Notes: generated from the sequence alone by a model not told the origin. Shown: positions 7,383 through 15,405, numbered from the stretch's first letter. The stretch: 17,843 nt of DNA from an uncultured Bacteroidota bacterium (GCA_938008665.1 CALLKA010000010.1:1-17843), one strand, 5' to 3'. A program made the numbers and translations.

Positions 7383-7513
7383 CCAATCAATAGTAAATGA
7401 TTGATTTATAAGGCCATGTAATTTTTTGTGAAAACTTTCCGAATCACTTATATATTTAATTACCCTTAATAATGATTTAATTATCAAATAATTAGGGAAT
7501 AGTGTATGACAAG

Positions 7514-7545
7514 TTGACATATACTATAAATTTTTACTAAATTTG
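7514..7545 (+). promoter_or_regulatory. Promoter of the miaB-to-secG operon
   Basis: TTG at 7514-7516 (inside TTGACA) and TAAATTTG at 7538-7545 are separated by 21 bases, close to the Bacteroidota TTTG/TAnnTTTG layout. The start of transcription would fall a few bases after 7545, giving a leader of about 10-15 bases before the miaB ATG. The rest of the gap from 7383 to 7513 is AT-rich and shows no gene. Confidence 0.58.
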
Positions 7546-7562
7546 TCCTTTAAAATAGTGGA

Positions 7563-8987
7563 ATGGAATTATTGCAGACTTTGAACAAGGAACATGATGA
7601 ATTAAGGCAAGGTGAGGTTTTTTCTGATGCAACGCAACAGGATCATTTCACAAAGCATTTCTATATCGAAAGCTATGGTTGCGCGATGAACTTTGCAGAT
7701 AGTGAAGTGGTGGCATCTATATTAGCAAAAAATGGTTTTGGTAGTACAAGAAATATTGAAGTTGCCGATTTGATATTATTAAACACTTGTTCCATCCGCG
7801 AAAAAGCGGAACAAACTGTGCGCAAACGTTTAACTGAGTTTAGAAAATTAAAAACACAAAATCCAGGACTATTGGTGGGTGTTTTAGGTTGCATGGCAGA
7901 AAGACTAAAATCAAAATTATTAGAGGAAGAGAAATTGGTGGATATAGTGGTTGGACCAGACGCATACCGATCACTCCCCGATTTAATTAATGATGCAGGC
8001 ACTGGTCAAAAGGCAGTCAATGTTTTATTAAGCCGAGACGAAACCTATGCCGATATCTCCCCTGTTCGTTTAGATAGCAATGGCATTAGTGGATTTGTAT
8101 CCATCATGCGTGGTTGTAATAATATGTGTAGTTTTTGTGTTGTACCATTTACAAGAGGTCGTGAAAGAAGCAGAGACGCATTTTCAATTGTAGCAGAATG
8201 TCGGGACTTATTTGACAAAGGATATAAAGAAATTACCCTATTAGGGCAAAATGTGGACAGCTATTATTGGAACAACCCTGAAAATAATTCAAGTACTACT
8301 TTTGCTATGCTGCTTGAAAGTGTTGCTTTAATTAGTCCAACTTTAAGGGTTCGGTTTAGCACATCCCACCCAAAAGATATTACGGATGAAGTGCTATTCA
8401 CCATGGCAAAGTATCCGAACATTTGTAAATACATTCATCTGCCCGTGCAAAGCGGAAGCACACGCGTATTACAATTAATGAACAGAACTTATACCCGTGA
8501 GTGGTATCTATCCAAAGTAGCACGCATCAAAGAAATAATGCCAGAGTGCACTGTCTCCTCTGATATCATTGCAGGTTTTTGTACCGAAACAGAACAGGAT
8601 CATCAAGATACGATCAGTATTATGCAAGCTGCACAATACGATTATAGCTATATGTATTTTTATTCAGAACGACCAGGCACACTTGCTGCAAAAAGATACG
8701 AAGATGATATTCCAGAGGAAGTTAAAAAAAGAAGATTACAAGAAATTGTTGATGTGCAATGGACGCTTTCCAATGAAAGTAATAAAAGAGATGTAGGCAA
8801 AACTTTTGAAGTCCTTATAGAAGGGAATAGTAAAAAAAGCGACGCCGAATGGATGGGCCGCACCAGTCAAAACAAAGTGGTGGTATTCCCTAAATTAAAC
8901 CATCCAATAAAAAAAGGGGACTATGTTGAAATTTTTATTGCAGGATTTACAAAAGGCACTTTATTGGGTACATTAAAAACGAACTAG
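7563..8987 (+). CDS. miaB: tRNA-2-methylthio-N6-dimethylallyladenosine synthase
   Basis: MiaB is a radical-SAM methylthiotransferase that adds CH3S to C2 of N6-isopentenyl-A37 in tRNAs reading UNN codons. The 474-residue sequence shows the three parts in order. The N-terminal UPF0004 domain has cluster cysteines at Cys40 (ESYGCAMN), Cys76 (LNTCSIRE) and Cys110 (VLGCMAE). The radical-SAM domain has RGCNNMCSFCVVPFTRGRERSR, with Cys185, Cys189 and Cys192. A C-terminal TRAM-like segment (about 405-472) ends the protein. MRGCNNMCSFCVVPF identifies MiaB rather than RimO or MtaB. It leads the operon, and the sigma-54 activator follows one base after its stop. Confidence 0.96.
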   Translation: MELLQTLNKEHDELRQGEVFSDATQQDHFTKHFYIESYGCAMNFADSEVVASILAKNGFGSTRNIEVADLILLNTCSIREKAEQTVRKRLTEFRKLKTQNPGLLVGVLGCMAERLKSKLLEEEKLVDIVVGPDAYRSLPDLINDAGTGQKAVNVLLSRDETYADISPVRLDSNGISGFVSIMRGCNNMCSFCVVPFTRGRERSRDAFSIVAECRDLFDKGYKEITLLGQNVDSYYWNNPENNSSTTFAMLLESVALISPTLRVRFSTSHPKDITDEVLFTMAKYPNICKYIHLPVQSGSTRVLQLMNRTYTREWYLSKVARIKEIMPECTVSSDIIAGFCTETEQDHQDTISIMQAAQYDYSYMYFYSERPGTLAAKRYEDDIPEEVKKRRLQEIVDVQWTLSNESNKRDVGKTFEVLIEGNSKKSDAEWMGRTSQNKVVVFPKLNHPIKKGDYVEIFIAGFTKGTLLGTLKTN

Positions 8988-8988
8988 T

Positions 8989-10248
8989 ATGGATTTGCAG
9001 ACATTAAAAAATAGATTTAGTATTATAGGAAATACCCCTACTTTAAACCATGCATTAAATACTGCAGCACAGGTAGCCGCTACGGATTTAACAGTATTAA
9101 TTGTGGGTGAAAGTGGTGTTGGTAAGGAAGTATTCTCTCAAATCATACATAGCTTATCCGCACGAAAACACAATCCATTTATTGCTGTGAACTGCGGTGC
9201 GATTCCTGAAGGCACGATAGATTCTGAATTATTTGGTCATGAAAAAGGTTCCTTCACTGGTGCGGTAGATAGTCGCAAAGGTTATTTTGAAACCGTAAGT
9301 GGCGGTACTATATTTTTAGATGAAATTGGAGAATTACCCTTAGGTACCCAGGCAAGATTATTACGCGTTTTAGAGACTGGTGAATTTATTCGTGTGGGTT
9401 CTTCCAAAGTACAGAAATCAGATGTTCGTGTTATTGCAGCTACGAATAGAGAGTTACTAGAATTTACACAAAAAGGTCGTTTTAGAGAGGATCTTTATTA
9501 TCGATTAAATACGGTGCCTATTCGCGTACCATCCTTAAGAGATAGAAAAGAAGATATTCCATTGTTATTTAGAAAATTCGTGGTTGACTTTTCTGATAAA
9601 TACAAAACCAAACCAATTTTTTTAGACGCGGAAGCAAGAGAATTGCTTGCGCAATACCCATGGCCAGGCAATGTGCGCGAACTTAAAAATATTGCTGAAC
9701 AAATTTCCGTGTTAAGCAAAAGTGAAACAATCAATGCTATTACGCTTGCAGAATTTTTACCACAACCACATGTAAATAAAATGCCAATGGTCACTGGAAA
9801 TGTTCCAGTAGGTGAATTTGCGAATGAAAGAGAAATATTATACAAGTTGTTTTTTGATATGAAGAAAGATGTCAATGAACTTAAAAAAATGTTTGTTGAA
9901 ATTTTACAAAACCCATCCTTGGGTGGCCAAAATGTTCATTTTAATAGAGAATCGATTTTAAACGAATTAAAAGACGACTTATCCCCTGCTCCAACCGCCG
10001 TTGGCCCAATCATACATCATCCATCCAATCAAATAGCCCATCCAAATCAACAGCCCGTAATTATTGATAACGAACAACAAGGCATGTATGAAGTAGATGA
10101 GTCACTAAACATCATGGATAAGGAAAAAGAACTAATTTTAAAGGCCTTGAAAAAACACAGAGGCAGACGTAAGGATGCTTCAACAGACCTAGGCATAAGC
10201 GAACGTACTTTATATAGAAAAATTAAAGAATACGACATTGAAGAATAA
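8989..10248 (+). CDS. Sigma-54-dependent activator, AAA+ plus Fis-type HTH, no sensor domain
   Basis: This 419-residue enhancer-binding protein remodels sigma-54 RNA polymerase using ATP. The AAA+ domain starts almost at the N-terminus. Walker A is GESGVGKE (40-47). The sigma-54-contact loop reads GSFTGA (87-92) instead of the more common GAFTGA. Walker B is TIFLDE (107-112). The arginine-finger region is GRFREDLYYRLN (163-174), and sensor II is YPWPGNVREL (223-232). A long linker (about 245-375) contains a charged helix (DMKKDVNELKKMFVEIL) and a proline/histidine-rich stretch. The C-terminal Fis-like HTH is about 378-417 (HRGRRKDASTDLGISERTLYRKIKEY). There is no receiver, GAF or PAS domain, so its input signal is unclear. 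It sits one base after miaB, and lptE starts inside its last codons. Confidence 0.92.
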   Translation: MDLQTLKNRFSIIGNTPTLNHALNTAAQVAATDLTVLIVGESGVGKEVFSQIIHSLSARKHNPFIAVNCGAIPEGTIDSELFGHEKGSFTGAVDSRKGYFETVSGGTIFLDEIGELPLGTQARLLRVLETGEFIRVGSSKVQKSDVRVIAATNRELLEFTQKGRFREDLYYRLNTVPIRVPSLRDRKEDIPLLFRKFVVDFSDKYKTKPIFLDAEARELLAQYPWPGNVRELKNIAEQISVLSKSETINAITLAEFLPQPHVNKMPMVTGNVPVGEFANEREILYKLFFDMKKDVNELKKMFVEILQNPSLGGQNVHFNRESILNELKDDLSPAPTAVGPIIHHPSNQIAHPNQQPVIIDNEQQGMYEVDESLNIMDKEKELILKALKKHRGRRKDASTDLGISERTLYRKIKEYDIEE

Positions 10249-10753
10249 TTATTTTAAACATACATTGGCTTTACTTATTTTAATAAGTATGGGTTTAAGC
10301 GGTTGTGGAATATACAGCTTTAAGGATGCTGTGATTCCTGACAACATAAAAACCATTAAAATTGGTTTTATAGAGAATAAGGCTAGATATGTGAACCCGC
10401 AAATAGCCCCTCAGCTTACAGACAAGTTGCTGCAAAAAATAATTAGTCAAACGAAATTAACACGCACTAATAGTGATGATGCGCATTATCAAATATACGC
10501 AACCATTACTAATTATGATCCTTCACAAACGGTGGGTGTAAGCGCGCAACAGGCTAGTACCAATCGCCTTACTGTTACCGTGCATGTGATTTTGAAAAAG
10601 ACACTAGAAAACAAAGAACAAGAGTTTGATGTGACACGTAATTTTGACTTCTCTGCTAACTTAACCTTAAGTCAGGCCGAAGGACAATTAATGAGTGATA
10701 TATTAAGAAATATAACGGATGATATTTTTAACCAAATTTTTTCAAACTGGTAA
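10238..10753 (+). CDS. lptE: LptE-family outer-membrane lipoprotein
   Basis: The 171-residue protein has a lipoprotein signal: a basic N-terminus (KNNYFKH), a hydrophobic stretch and the lipobox LSGC with Cys23. GIYSFKDAVIPDNIKTIKIGFIENKA follows, typical of Bacteroidota LptE-like proteins. LptE plugs the LptD barrel and helps place LPS in the outer leaflet. The assignment rests on this N-terminal pattern, size and operon position. The start is TTG at 10238, overlapping the previous gene by 11 bases. No ATG lies before the signal core, since the first ATG sits only five codons before the lipobox Cys. Overlap with the activator and a 3-base gap to the next gene support one mRNA. Confidence 0.82.
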   Translation: MKNNYFKHTLALLILISMGLSGCGIYSFKDAVIPDNIKTIKIGFIENKARYVNPQIAPQLTDKLLQKIISQTKLTRTNSDDAHYQIYATITNYDPSQTVGVSAQQASTNRLTVTVHVILKKTLENKEQEFDVTRNFDFSANLTLSQAEGQLMSDILRNITDDIFNQIFSNW

Positions 10754-10756
10754 TTA

Positions 10757-11473
10757 ATGACACCCACCTTACTAAATAATATTTTATTGCAATGGACAGG
10801 CCACTCGAATTTAGAAGCCATTGAAACCAAAGAATTAGTGCAATGGGTGGAAAAACACCCTTATAGTCCTAGCTTACAATTTCTATTGGCAAAAAAATAT
10901 GATTTATCCAATTCGCCTTTACTTTTGACCCAATTGCAAAAAACCACCTCTTTTTTCCCGGCTGCAATACAAATTCATCAATGGCTTAAATTGGAGGATA
11001 CCGATACCATTTCCGCCCCCATGGAGGAAAAGTTAAGTTCCATGATATCGGATCAATTAGCCCAATTTAAGGAGCCTGTGACTTTGGACACTGCAGCATA
11101 TGAAATGGAGCTAACACCCCTTCAAAAGGACTATTTTGCAGCTCAAGGCATCGAAATTGACCTTACTACCCTGCCCCAGGATAAATTTACCCAACAATTA
11201 CGCAGTTTTACTGCTTGGTTAAAAGTATTGAAAGAAAAAGAGGGGGTTCCAAATACACCCGAATTAGCAGAAGCACAGGAAAAAGAGATCACTGCTATCG
11301 CTGAAAAAGCCAATATAATGGAGGAAGTGGTCACCGAAGCGATGGCTGAAGTATGGGAGAAACAAGGCAATTCTAGGAAGGCAATTGCCCTATATTCGAA
11401 ATTAAGTTTTATTTTTCCTGAAAAATCCGTTTATTTTGCGTCCAGAATTGAACAACTAAAAAAAAGAAAATGA
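10757..11473 (+). CDS. Conserved hypothetical protein with a C-terminal TPR-like repeat
   Basis: This is a soluble 238-residue protein without signal peptide or membrane helix. I recognise it only as the conserved gene commonly placed between lptE and secG in Bacteroidota. The N-terminal half is helical (IETKELVQWVEKHPYSPSLQ, then FLLAKKYD), resembling tetratricopeptide-type helices. The C-terminal 45 residues (AEVWEKQGNSRKAIALYSKL, then IFPEKSVYFASRIEQLKK) look like one TPR unit with a final capping helix. The middle is acidic and low in complexity. Its function is unknown; a scaffold role in protein export or envelope assembly is only a guess from the neighbours. It starts 3 bases after lptE, and its stop overlaps the secG ATG (ATGA). 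Confidence 0.75.
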   Translation: MTPTLLNNILLQWTGHSNLEAIETKELVQWVEKHPYSPSLQFLLAKKYDLSNSPLLLTQLQKTTSFFPAAIQIHQWLKLEDTDTISAPMEEKLSSMISDQLAQFKEPVTLDTAAYEMELTPLQKDYFAAQGIEIDLTTLPQDKFTQQLRSFTAWLKVLKEKEGVPNTPELAEAQEKEITAIAEKANIMEEVVTEAMAEVWEKQGNSRKAIALYSKLSFIFPEKSVYFASRIEQLKKRK

Positions 11474-11829
11474 TTACTTTATTCCTGATTTTAATTATCG
11501 CAGCATGTTTCGGCCTTGGATTTATGGTTTTGATTCAAAACCCTAAAGGAGGCGGATTGAACGCAAATGTGGGTGGCATATCAAATAATTTTATGGGTGT
11601 TAAGCAAACAACTGATGTTCTTGAAAAAGGAACCTGGATTTTTGCTGCATTAATTGCCATTTTAGCGATAACGTCAACCGTGTTCTTAAAATCAGGCACT
11701 ACTGACTCAGACAAAGGATTATTACAAAAAGTAAATACTTCAGCAACTGCACCTTTAACTGCACCTGCACAACCACAATCTGCTCCAGCAATGGCTACTC
11801 CGCCGCCGCCAGCAAATACAAAGAAATAA
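11470..11829 (+). CDS. secG: Preprotein translocase subunit SecG
   Basis: SecG is an inner-membrane accessory subunit of the SecYEG channel. The 119-residue protein has two membrane helices (about 2-20 and 56-75). Between them is the conserved loop VLIQNPKGGGLNANVGG and then FMGVKQTTDVLEKGTW, the best-known signature of the family. After the second helix an extra tail of about 40 residues is rich in Ala, Pro and Thr, ending AMATPPPPANTKK, as in many Bacteroidota SecGs. It is the last gene of the five-gene operon and overlaps the TPR-like gene by 4 bases. A hairpin terminator follows after about 60 bases. Confidence 0.93.
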   Translation: MITLFLILIIAACFGLGFMVLIQNPKGGGLNANVGGISNNFMGVKQTTDVLEKGTWIFAALIAILAITSTVFLKSGTTDSDKGLLQKVNTSATAPLTAPAQPQSAPAMATPPPPANTKK

Positions 11830-11890
11830 CGACCATTTGGAGCAATCAAACGAAAGTTAGCATTGCCTTCATTTATAATAAATTTATCCT

Positions 11891-11922
11891 AAATCCTTCT
11901 CTTTCAAAGGGAGGGATTTTTT
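11891..11922 (+). terminator. Intrinsic terminator after secG
   Basis: AAATCCTTCTC pairs with GGGAGGGATTT through 11 positions, including two G-U pairs, with loop TTTCAAA. A T-rich run follows on the plus strand. It closes the miaB-secG operon. Bases 11923-11987 hold only an AT-rich leader, with a near-match TAACTTTA at 11942-11949 that may serve as the mltG -7 box. Confidence 0.75.
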
Positions 11923-11987
11923 ATTTATGGACTACAAAACTTAACTTTACCCTACCCATTTATAAAAATAATTAAGTGGAAATCCCA

Positions 11988-13031
11988 ATGAAAAAATTGT
12001 TTCTGCTCGCTTTTCTTATTATCATCAGTTATGAAGCTTATATAATCTTTATAAAAGCTACTTCATTTCCCGAAGCACAGGTTAGTTTTCATTATGACAA
12101 AAGCACCATGTCGATAAATGACTTAGGTGATAGCTTGGTAGTACATCACATTATACCAGAAAAAATAAGCTTCACCCTACTTGCCCCACTATTTGATATT
12201 CAAAATAAAACCAGATCCGGGTCCTTCCTAGTTAAGAAAAATGCGAACTTATTTTCAATTTTACGCATGCTTCGCAACAACCAACAACCCATTGTAAAAT
12301 TTATATTAAACAAAGTAAGAACCAAGGGGGATTTAGCAAAATTAATCTCTACCACTTTTACCACCGATAGTACTGAAGCTGTCATGTTTTTGAATAGTAA
12401 TGACTCATTGGCGCCATTCAATATTGACACCGCACAATTATTCACTTTATTTATTCCAAATACCTACGAGTTTTATTGGAACACATCCATGTCCAAATTA
12501 TTAAAAAAAATGAAAGAGGCACATGGTAAATTTTGGAATTCGAATAACAGAAATAACAAAGCAGTAAACACTGGATTAACGCAACAACAAGTATACACCC
12601 TTGCTTCCATTGTGGAAGAAGAAACGAATAATGATTCTGATAAAATTTTAATTGCAAGCGTATACCAAAATAGACTTAAAAAAAGTATGCCATTGCAAGC
12701 ATGCCCAACCATTAAGTATGCAATGCAAGATTTTACCATTACGCGTATTTATGAAAAATACTTAACCAACCCTTCTCCCTATAATACCTACCAAAATTTA
12801 GGTTTGCCACCGGGTCCAATTTGCACGCCATCGCCGAATACGATTGACTTAGTATTGAATGCCCCTAAAACGGATTACCTTTACTTTGTTGCAAAAGCCG
12901 ACTTTAGTGGATTCCACCATTTTAGCAGCACATATGAAGAACACAATCGTTATGCGAAAGAATACCAAAAAAAGCTAGACGAATACCAAGCAAAAAAGAA
13001 ACTGAAAGAAGATAATAAACGATTGAAATAA
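11988..13031 (+). CDS. mltG: Endolytic murein transglycosylase MltG
   Basis: MltG cleaves nascent glycan strands in the inner-membrane-facing peptidoglycan and helps set chain length. The 347-residue protein has one N-terminal membrane anchor (about 3-22), a LysM-like region (SGSFLVKKNANLFSILRMLR, 77-96), and the YceG catalytic domain. That domain includes FIPNTYEFYWNTS, the catalytic-Glu motif SIVEEET (207-213), VYQNRL, LQACPTIKYA, and YNTYQNLGLPPGPICTPS. The first glutamate of EEE aligns with the known catalytic residue. A GTG at 11976 would add four residues (MEIP). I prefer the ATG at 11988 because the normal MKKLF signal anchor starts there. The C-terminus has a Lys-rich tail. The YihY-family gene begins 28 bases downstream. 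Confidence 0.92.
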   Translation: MKKLFLLAFLIIISYEAYIIFIKATSFPEAQVSFHYDKSTMSINDLGDSLVVHHIIPEKISFTLLAPLFDIQNKTRSGSFLVKKNANLFSILRMLRNNQQPIVKFILNKVRTKGDLAKLISTTFTTDSTEAVMFLNSNDSLAPFNIDTAQLFTLFIPNTYEFYWNTSMSKLLKKMKEAHGKFWNSNNRNNKAVNTGLTQQQVYTLASIVEEETNNDSDKILIASVYQNRLKKSMPLQACPTIKYAMQDFTITRIYEKYLTNPSPYNTYQNLGLPPGPICTPSPNTIDLVLNAPKTDYLYFVAKADFSGFHHFSSTYEEHNRYAKEYQKKLDEYQAKKKLKEDNKRLK

Positions 13032-13059
13032 CAATAACGATCATTTTAAAAAATAAAAT

Positions 13060-13989
13060 TTGAACAAACTATTCGACATATTAAATAAGCTCATTCAGCC
13101 AATCCTTCAATTTTTAAAGCAAAAAGCGAAGTTGGTTTATATCCCAGGATTTGAAAGGGTGAACTTATACCAAGTAATCAAATTTCTATACACGCAACTT
13201 AATACCATTGGGTTATATGATCGAGCTTCAGCAATTTCATTCAATTTAATTATGGCACTTCCTGCCTCCTTTTTATTTTTATTTTCAATCATACCCTATT
13301 TTCCAAAAACATTAAAAATAAAAAAGCAAATACTATCGATTTTTAAAGATATTTCACCCAACTCAAGTACTTATCGTTTCCTACTAGACATAATTAATGA
13401 TTTACTGAGTCAACATGTGGGTATATTTTCATTCGGTTTCTTATTATTACTTTTTTATGCTTCTAATGCCATGACTGGAATTATTCGCAGCTTTGACAAA
13501 TCATACATGGAACATAAACCATTTTTTTTGCACCAACGCTGGCGTGCCATAAGACTTACGCTCATATTAATCTTATTGGTATTTGCGAGTTTATTGGTAT
13601 TGATTGGACAGGATCAGTTAACTACTTTATTAAGAGAGGTTTTTGATATCAAACGTAAAACCATCATACCTTATTGGAACTTTATAAGATGGGGAATCAT
13701 TATTTTATTACTATTTTTTGGTAATGCATTTATTTATAAATACGCCCCCCATATCAAAGAAAGATGGTCCTTATGGTCGCCGGGTGCTATCCTTTCCACA
13801 TTCTTAATGCTTGCTACTACCTTAGGCTTTTCTTATTGGGTAAATAATTTTAGCAGCTATAGTAAAATTTATGGCTCTATTGGAACCGTATTAGTAGTCA
13901 TGACTTTGGTATACTTAAATGCACTCATTCTACTTATTGGATTTGAATTGAATGTGAGTATTGAAGTACTAAAAAAAGAGCAGCATTAA
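13060..13989 (+). CDS. YihY/UPF0761-family inner-membrane protein
   Basis: This 309-residue protein of the Virul_fac_BrkB (PF03631) family has about six membrane helices (near 58-80, 120-142, 164-183, 209-227, 238-260 and 272-294). The family signature YGSIGTVLVVMTLVYLNALI...GFELN lies at the end. The role is poorly defined; names such as 'ribonuclease BN' in old databases are misannotations. The start is TTG at 13060: a stop (TAA, 13054-13056) lies two codons before it, and the next ATG falls at residue 65 inside the first helix. It probably shares an mRNA with mltG. Its stop codon lies within the stem of the following terminator. Confidence 0.88.
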   Translation: MNKLFDILNKLIQPILQFLKQKAKLVYIPGFERVNLYQVIKFLYTQLNTIGLYDRASAISFNLIMALPASFLFLFSIIPYFPKTLKIKKQILSIFKDISPNSSTYRFLLDIINDLLSQHVGIFSFGFLLLLFYASNAMTGIIRSFDKSYMEHKPFFLHQRWRAIRLTLILILLVFASLLVLIGQDQLTTLLREVFDIKRKTIIPYWNFIRWGIIILLLFFGNAFIYKYAPHIKERWSLWSPGAILSTFLMLATTLGFSYWVNNFSSYSKIYGSIGTVLVVMTLVYLNALILLIGFELNVSIEVLKKEQH

Positions 13990-14020
13990 TTGGACTTGCG
14001 CTAATCAATGCTGCTCTTTA
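13971..14020. terminator. Bidirectional terminator between the YihY-family gene and the alpha-oxoamine synthase
   Basis: AAAGAGCAGCATT (13975-13987) pairs perfectly over 13 bases with AATGCTGCTCTTT (14007-14019), leaving a 19-base loop. An A-run lies before the left arm, so the minus-strand transcript also gets a U-tract, whereas the plus-strand U-tract is short. The left arm contains the last codons and stop of the YihY-family gene, so the hairpin is partly coding. Confidence 0.82.
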
Positions 14021-14053
14021 AAATTTTATGCGCTACTACTATTTTAGAAACTG

Positions 14054-15310
14054 CTACTTATTCGCCATATCTGGAATCTCTGCTGACTTATAAGCTCCAG
14101 CATCTAACTTCGCTTTTGTTTCGCTAAATGCTTTCAAAGTTAAATCAATCTCCTCCTGCGTGTGCTCAGCAGTCGGAATCAACCTGTAAATAATATGTCC
14201 TTTAGGTATCACAGGATAAACAACTATTGAGCAGAAAATTTTATAGTTCTCTCTTAAGTCCATCACCATTAGCGTTGCTTCTTCAACACCTCCTTTCATA
14301 TAAACTGGTGTTACTACGGAATCTGTTTTCCCAATATCAAAACCTCTTTCCTTCAACCCTTTTTGTAAAGCAAGGGCATTTTTCCACAAATTTTCCTTTA
14401 AGTGAGGCTGTGTTTGTAATAACTCTAACCGTTTTAAGTTTCCAACCACATAAGGCATGGGTAAACTTTTTGCAAATATTTGAGAACGGATGTTGTAACG
14501 GATATAATCAATAATCGTTTTAGGGCCTGCCATAAACGCACCTATCGATGCCATACTTTTTGCAAAAGTGGAAAAGTACAAATCAATACCATCTTGACAT
14601 CCTTGCTCCTCACCTGCACCGGAACCAGTTTTACCTAATGTACCAAATCCATGTGCATCATCCACCAACATTCTGAATGGCACTTTTGATTTTAAATCAA
14701 CAATTTCCTTCAGCTTACCTTGGTCACCAGCCATACCAAATACACCTTCTGTTATTACTAAAATTCCACCAGATTGCTGTTTTTCAATTAAGGCCTGTGC
14801 GCGGTGTAATTGCTTTTCACAATCTTCTACGTCATTGTGCTTAAAAACAAAACGATGCCCCGGCAACATTCTTAAACCATCAATAATACATGCATGACAC
14901 TCCGCATCATATACAACCACATCATGACGACCACAAATTGCATCAATGGCACTCATGATTCCTTGATAGCCATAATTCATTAAAATGGCATCTTCCTTAT
15001 TTTCAAAACTAGCCAACTCCGCTTCTAGTTGTTCATGCAAATCACTATTTCCACTCATCATCCTAGCACCCATCGGTAATGCCAAACCATATTTAGCACT
15101 TGCATCCGCATCTGCTTTTCGCACTTCCGGATGATTGGCCAAGCCCAAATAATTATTCAAACTCCAAACAATCATTTCCTGACCTCTAAACTTCATTTTA
15201 GAACCAATCTCCCCTTCTAACTTTGGGAAGGCAAAGTAACCATGTGCTCTTTCACGATGTTGCCCAATAGGGCCATAGTTTTTAATGAGTCTTTCAAAAA
15301 TATCCGCCAT
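14054..15310 (-). CDS. Alpha-oxoamine synthase family PLP enzyme (BioF/SPT-like)
   Basis: This 418-residue aminotransferase-fold protein belongs to the group that condenses an amino acid with an acyl-CoA, decarboxylating it. PLP-site residues are clear: VWSLNNYLGLANHPEVR (48-64), His139 in the CHACIIDG block, DDAHGFG (217-223), and the Schiff-base lysine K251 in STFAKSMASIGAF. The substrate loop reads LPMGARMMSGNSDLHEQLE (78-96). This differs from the GCAGSRFLNGT loop of the classical Bacteroidota serine palmitoyltransferase, so it may be a second clade. A sulfonolipid cysteate acyltransferase, sphinganine-type or BioF/Kbl-type role are all possible. I use the ATG at 15310: the earlier one at 15334 lies inside the promoter box. 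It stands alone on the minus strand. Confidence 0.85.
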   Translation of the reverse strand: MADIFERLIKNYGPIGQHRERAHGYFAFPKLEGEIGSKMKFRGQEMIVWSLNNYLGLANHPEVRKADADASAKYGLALPMGARMMSGNSDLHEQLEAELASFENKEDAILMNYGYQGIMSAIDAICGRHDVVVYDAECHACIIDGLRMLPGHRFVFKHNDVEDCEKQLHRAQALIEKQQSGGILVITEGVFGMAGDQGKLKEIVDLKSKVPFRMLVDDAHGFGTLGKTGSGAGEEQGCQDGIDLYFSTFAKSMASIGAFMAGPKTIIDYIRYNIRSQIFAKSLPMPYVVGNLKRLELLQTQPHLKENLWKNALALQKGLKERGFDIGKTDSVVTPVYMKGGVEEATLMVMDLRENYKIFCSIVVYPVIPKGHIIYRLIPTAEHTQEEIDLTLKAFSETKAKLDAGAYKSAEIPDMANK

Positions 15311-15331
15311 AATAAGTGTGATTAAGTTATG

Positions 15332-15339
15332 CAAATTTA
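15332..15339 (-). promoter_or_regulatory. Probable -7 element for the alpha-oxoamine synthase gene
   Basis: Minus-strand TAAATTTG fits TAnnTTTG and lies 21 bases before the ATG at 15310. The -33 region carries only T-rich sequence (TGTTTT), not a clean TTTG. The box spans the alternative ATG at 15334, which argues against that start. No exact TAnnTTTG is seen for the divergent pafA; TAATTTG at 15376-15382 is one base short. Confidence 0.48.
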
Positions 15340-15405
15340 ATAAAATTTTAGGTTTAAAACACTAATAATTAGCTGTAATTTGCAGCATCATTTAAACAAG
15401 AATTT

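Noticed and set aside
7361..7390. Longer DUF3078 start at 7390 (MIGIFDKNRQ extension)
   Set aside because: The extension spans a TATATTTG promoter box and would bury the signal peptide; the ATG at 7360 starts exactly at it.
8569..8796. 75-codon plus-strand frame inside miaB
   Set aside because: It is out of frame within an intact MiaB and is likely a chance opening.
11976..11987. GTG start for MltG adding four residues
   Set aside because: The ATG at 11988 begins a normal basic-hydrophobic signal anchor; the extra residues add nothing typical.
15311..15334. ATG at 15334 adding eight residues to the alpha-oxoamine synthase
   Set aside because: It overlaps the TAAATTTG box; MADIFERL at 15310 looks like the natural N-terminus.
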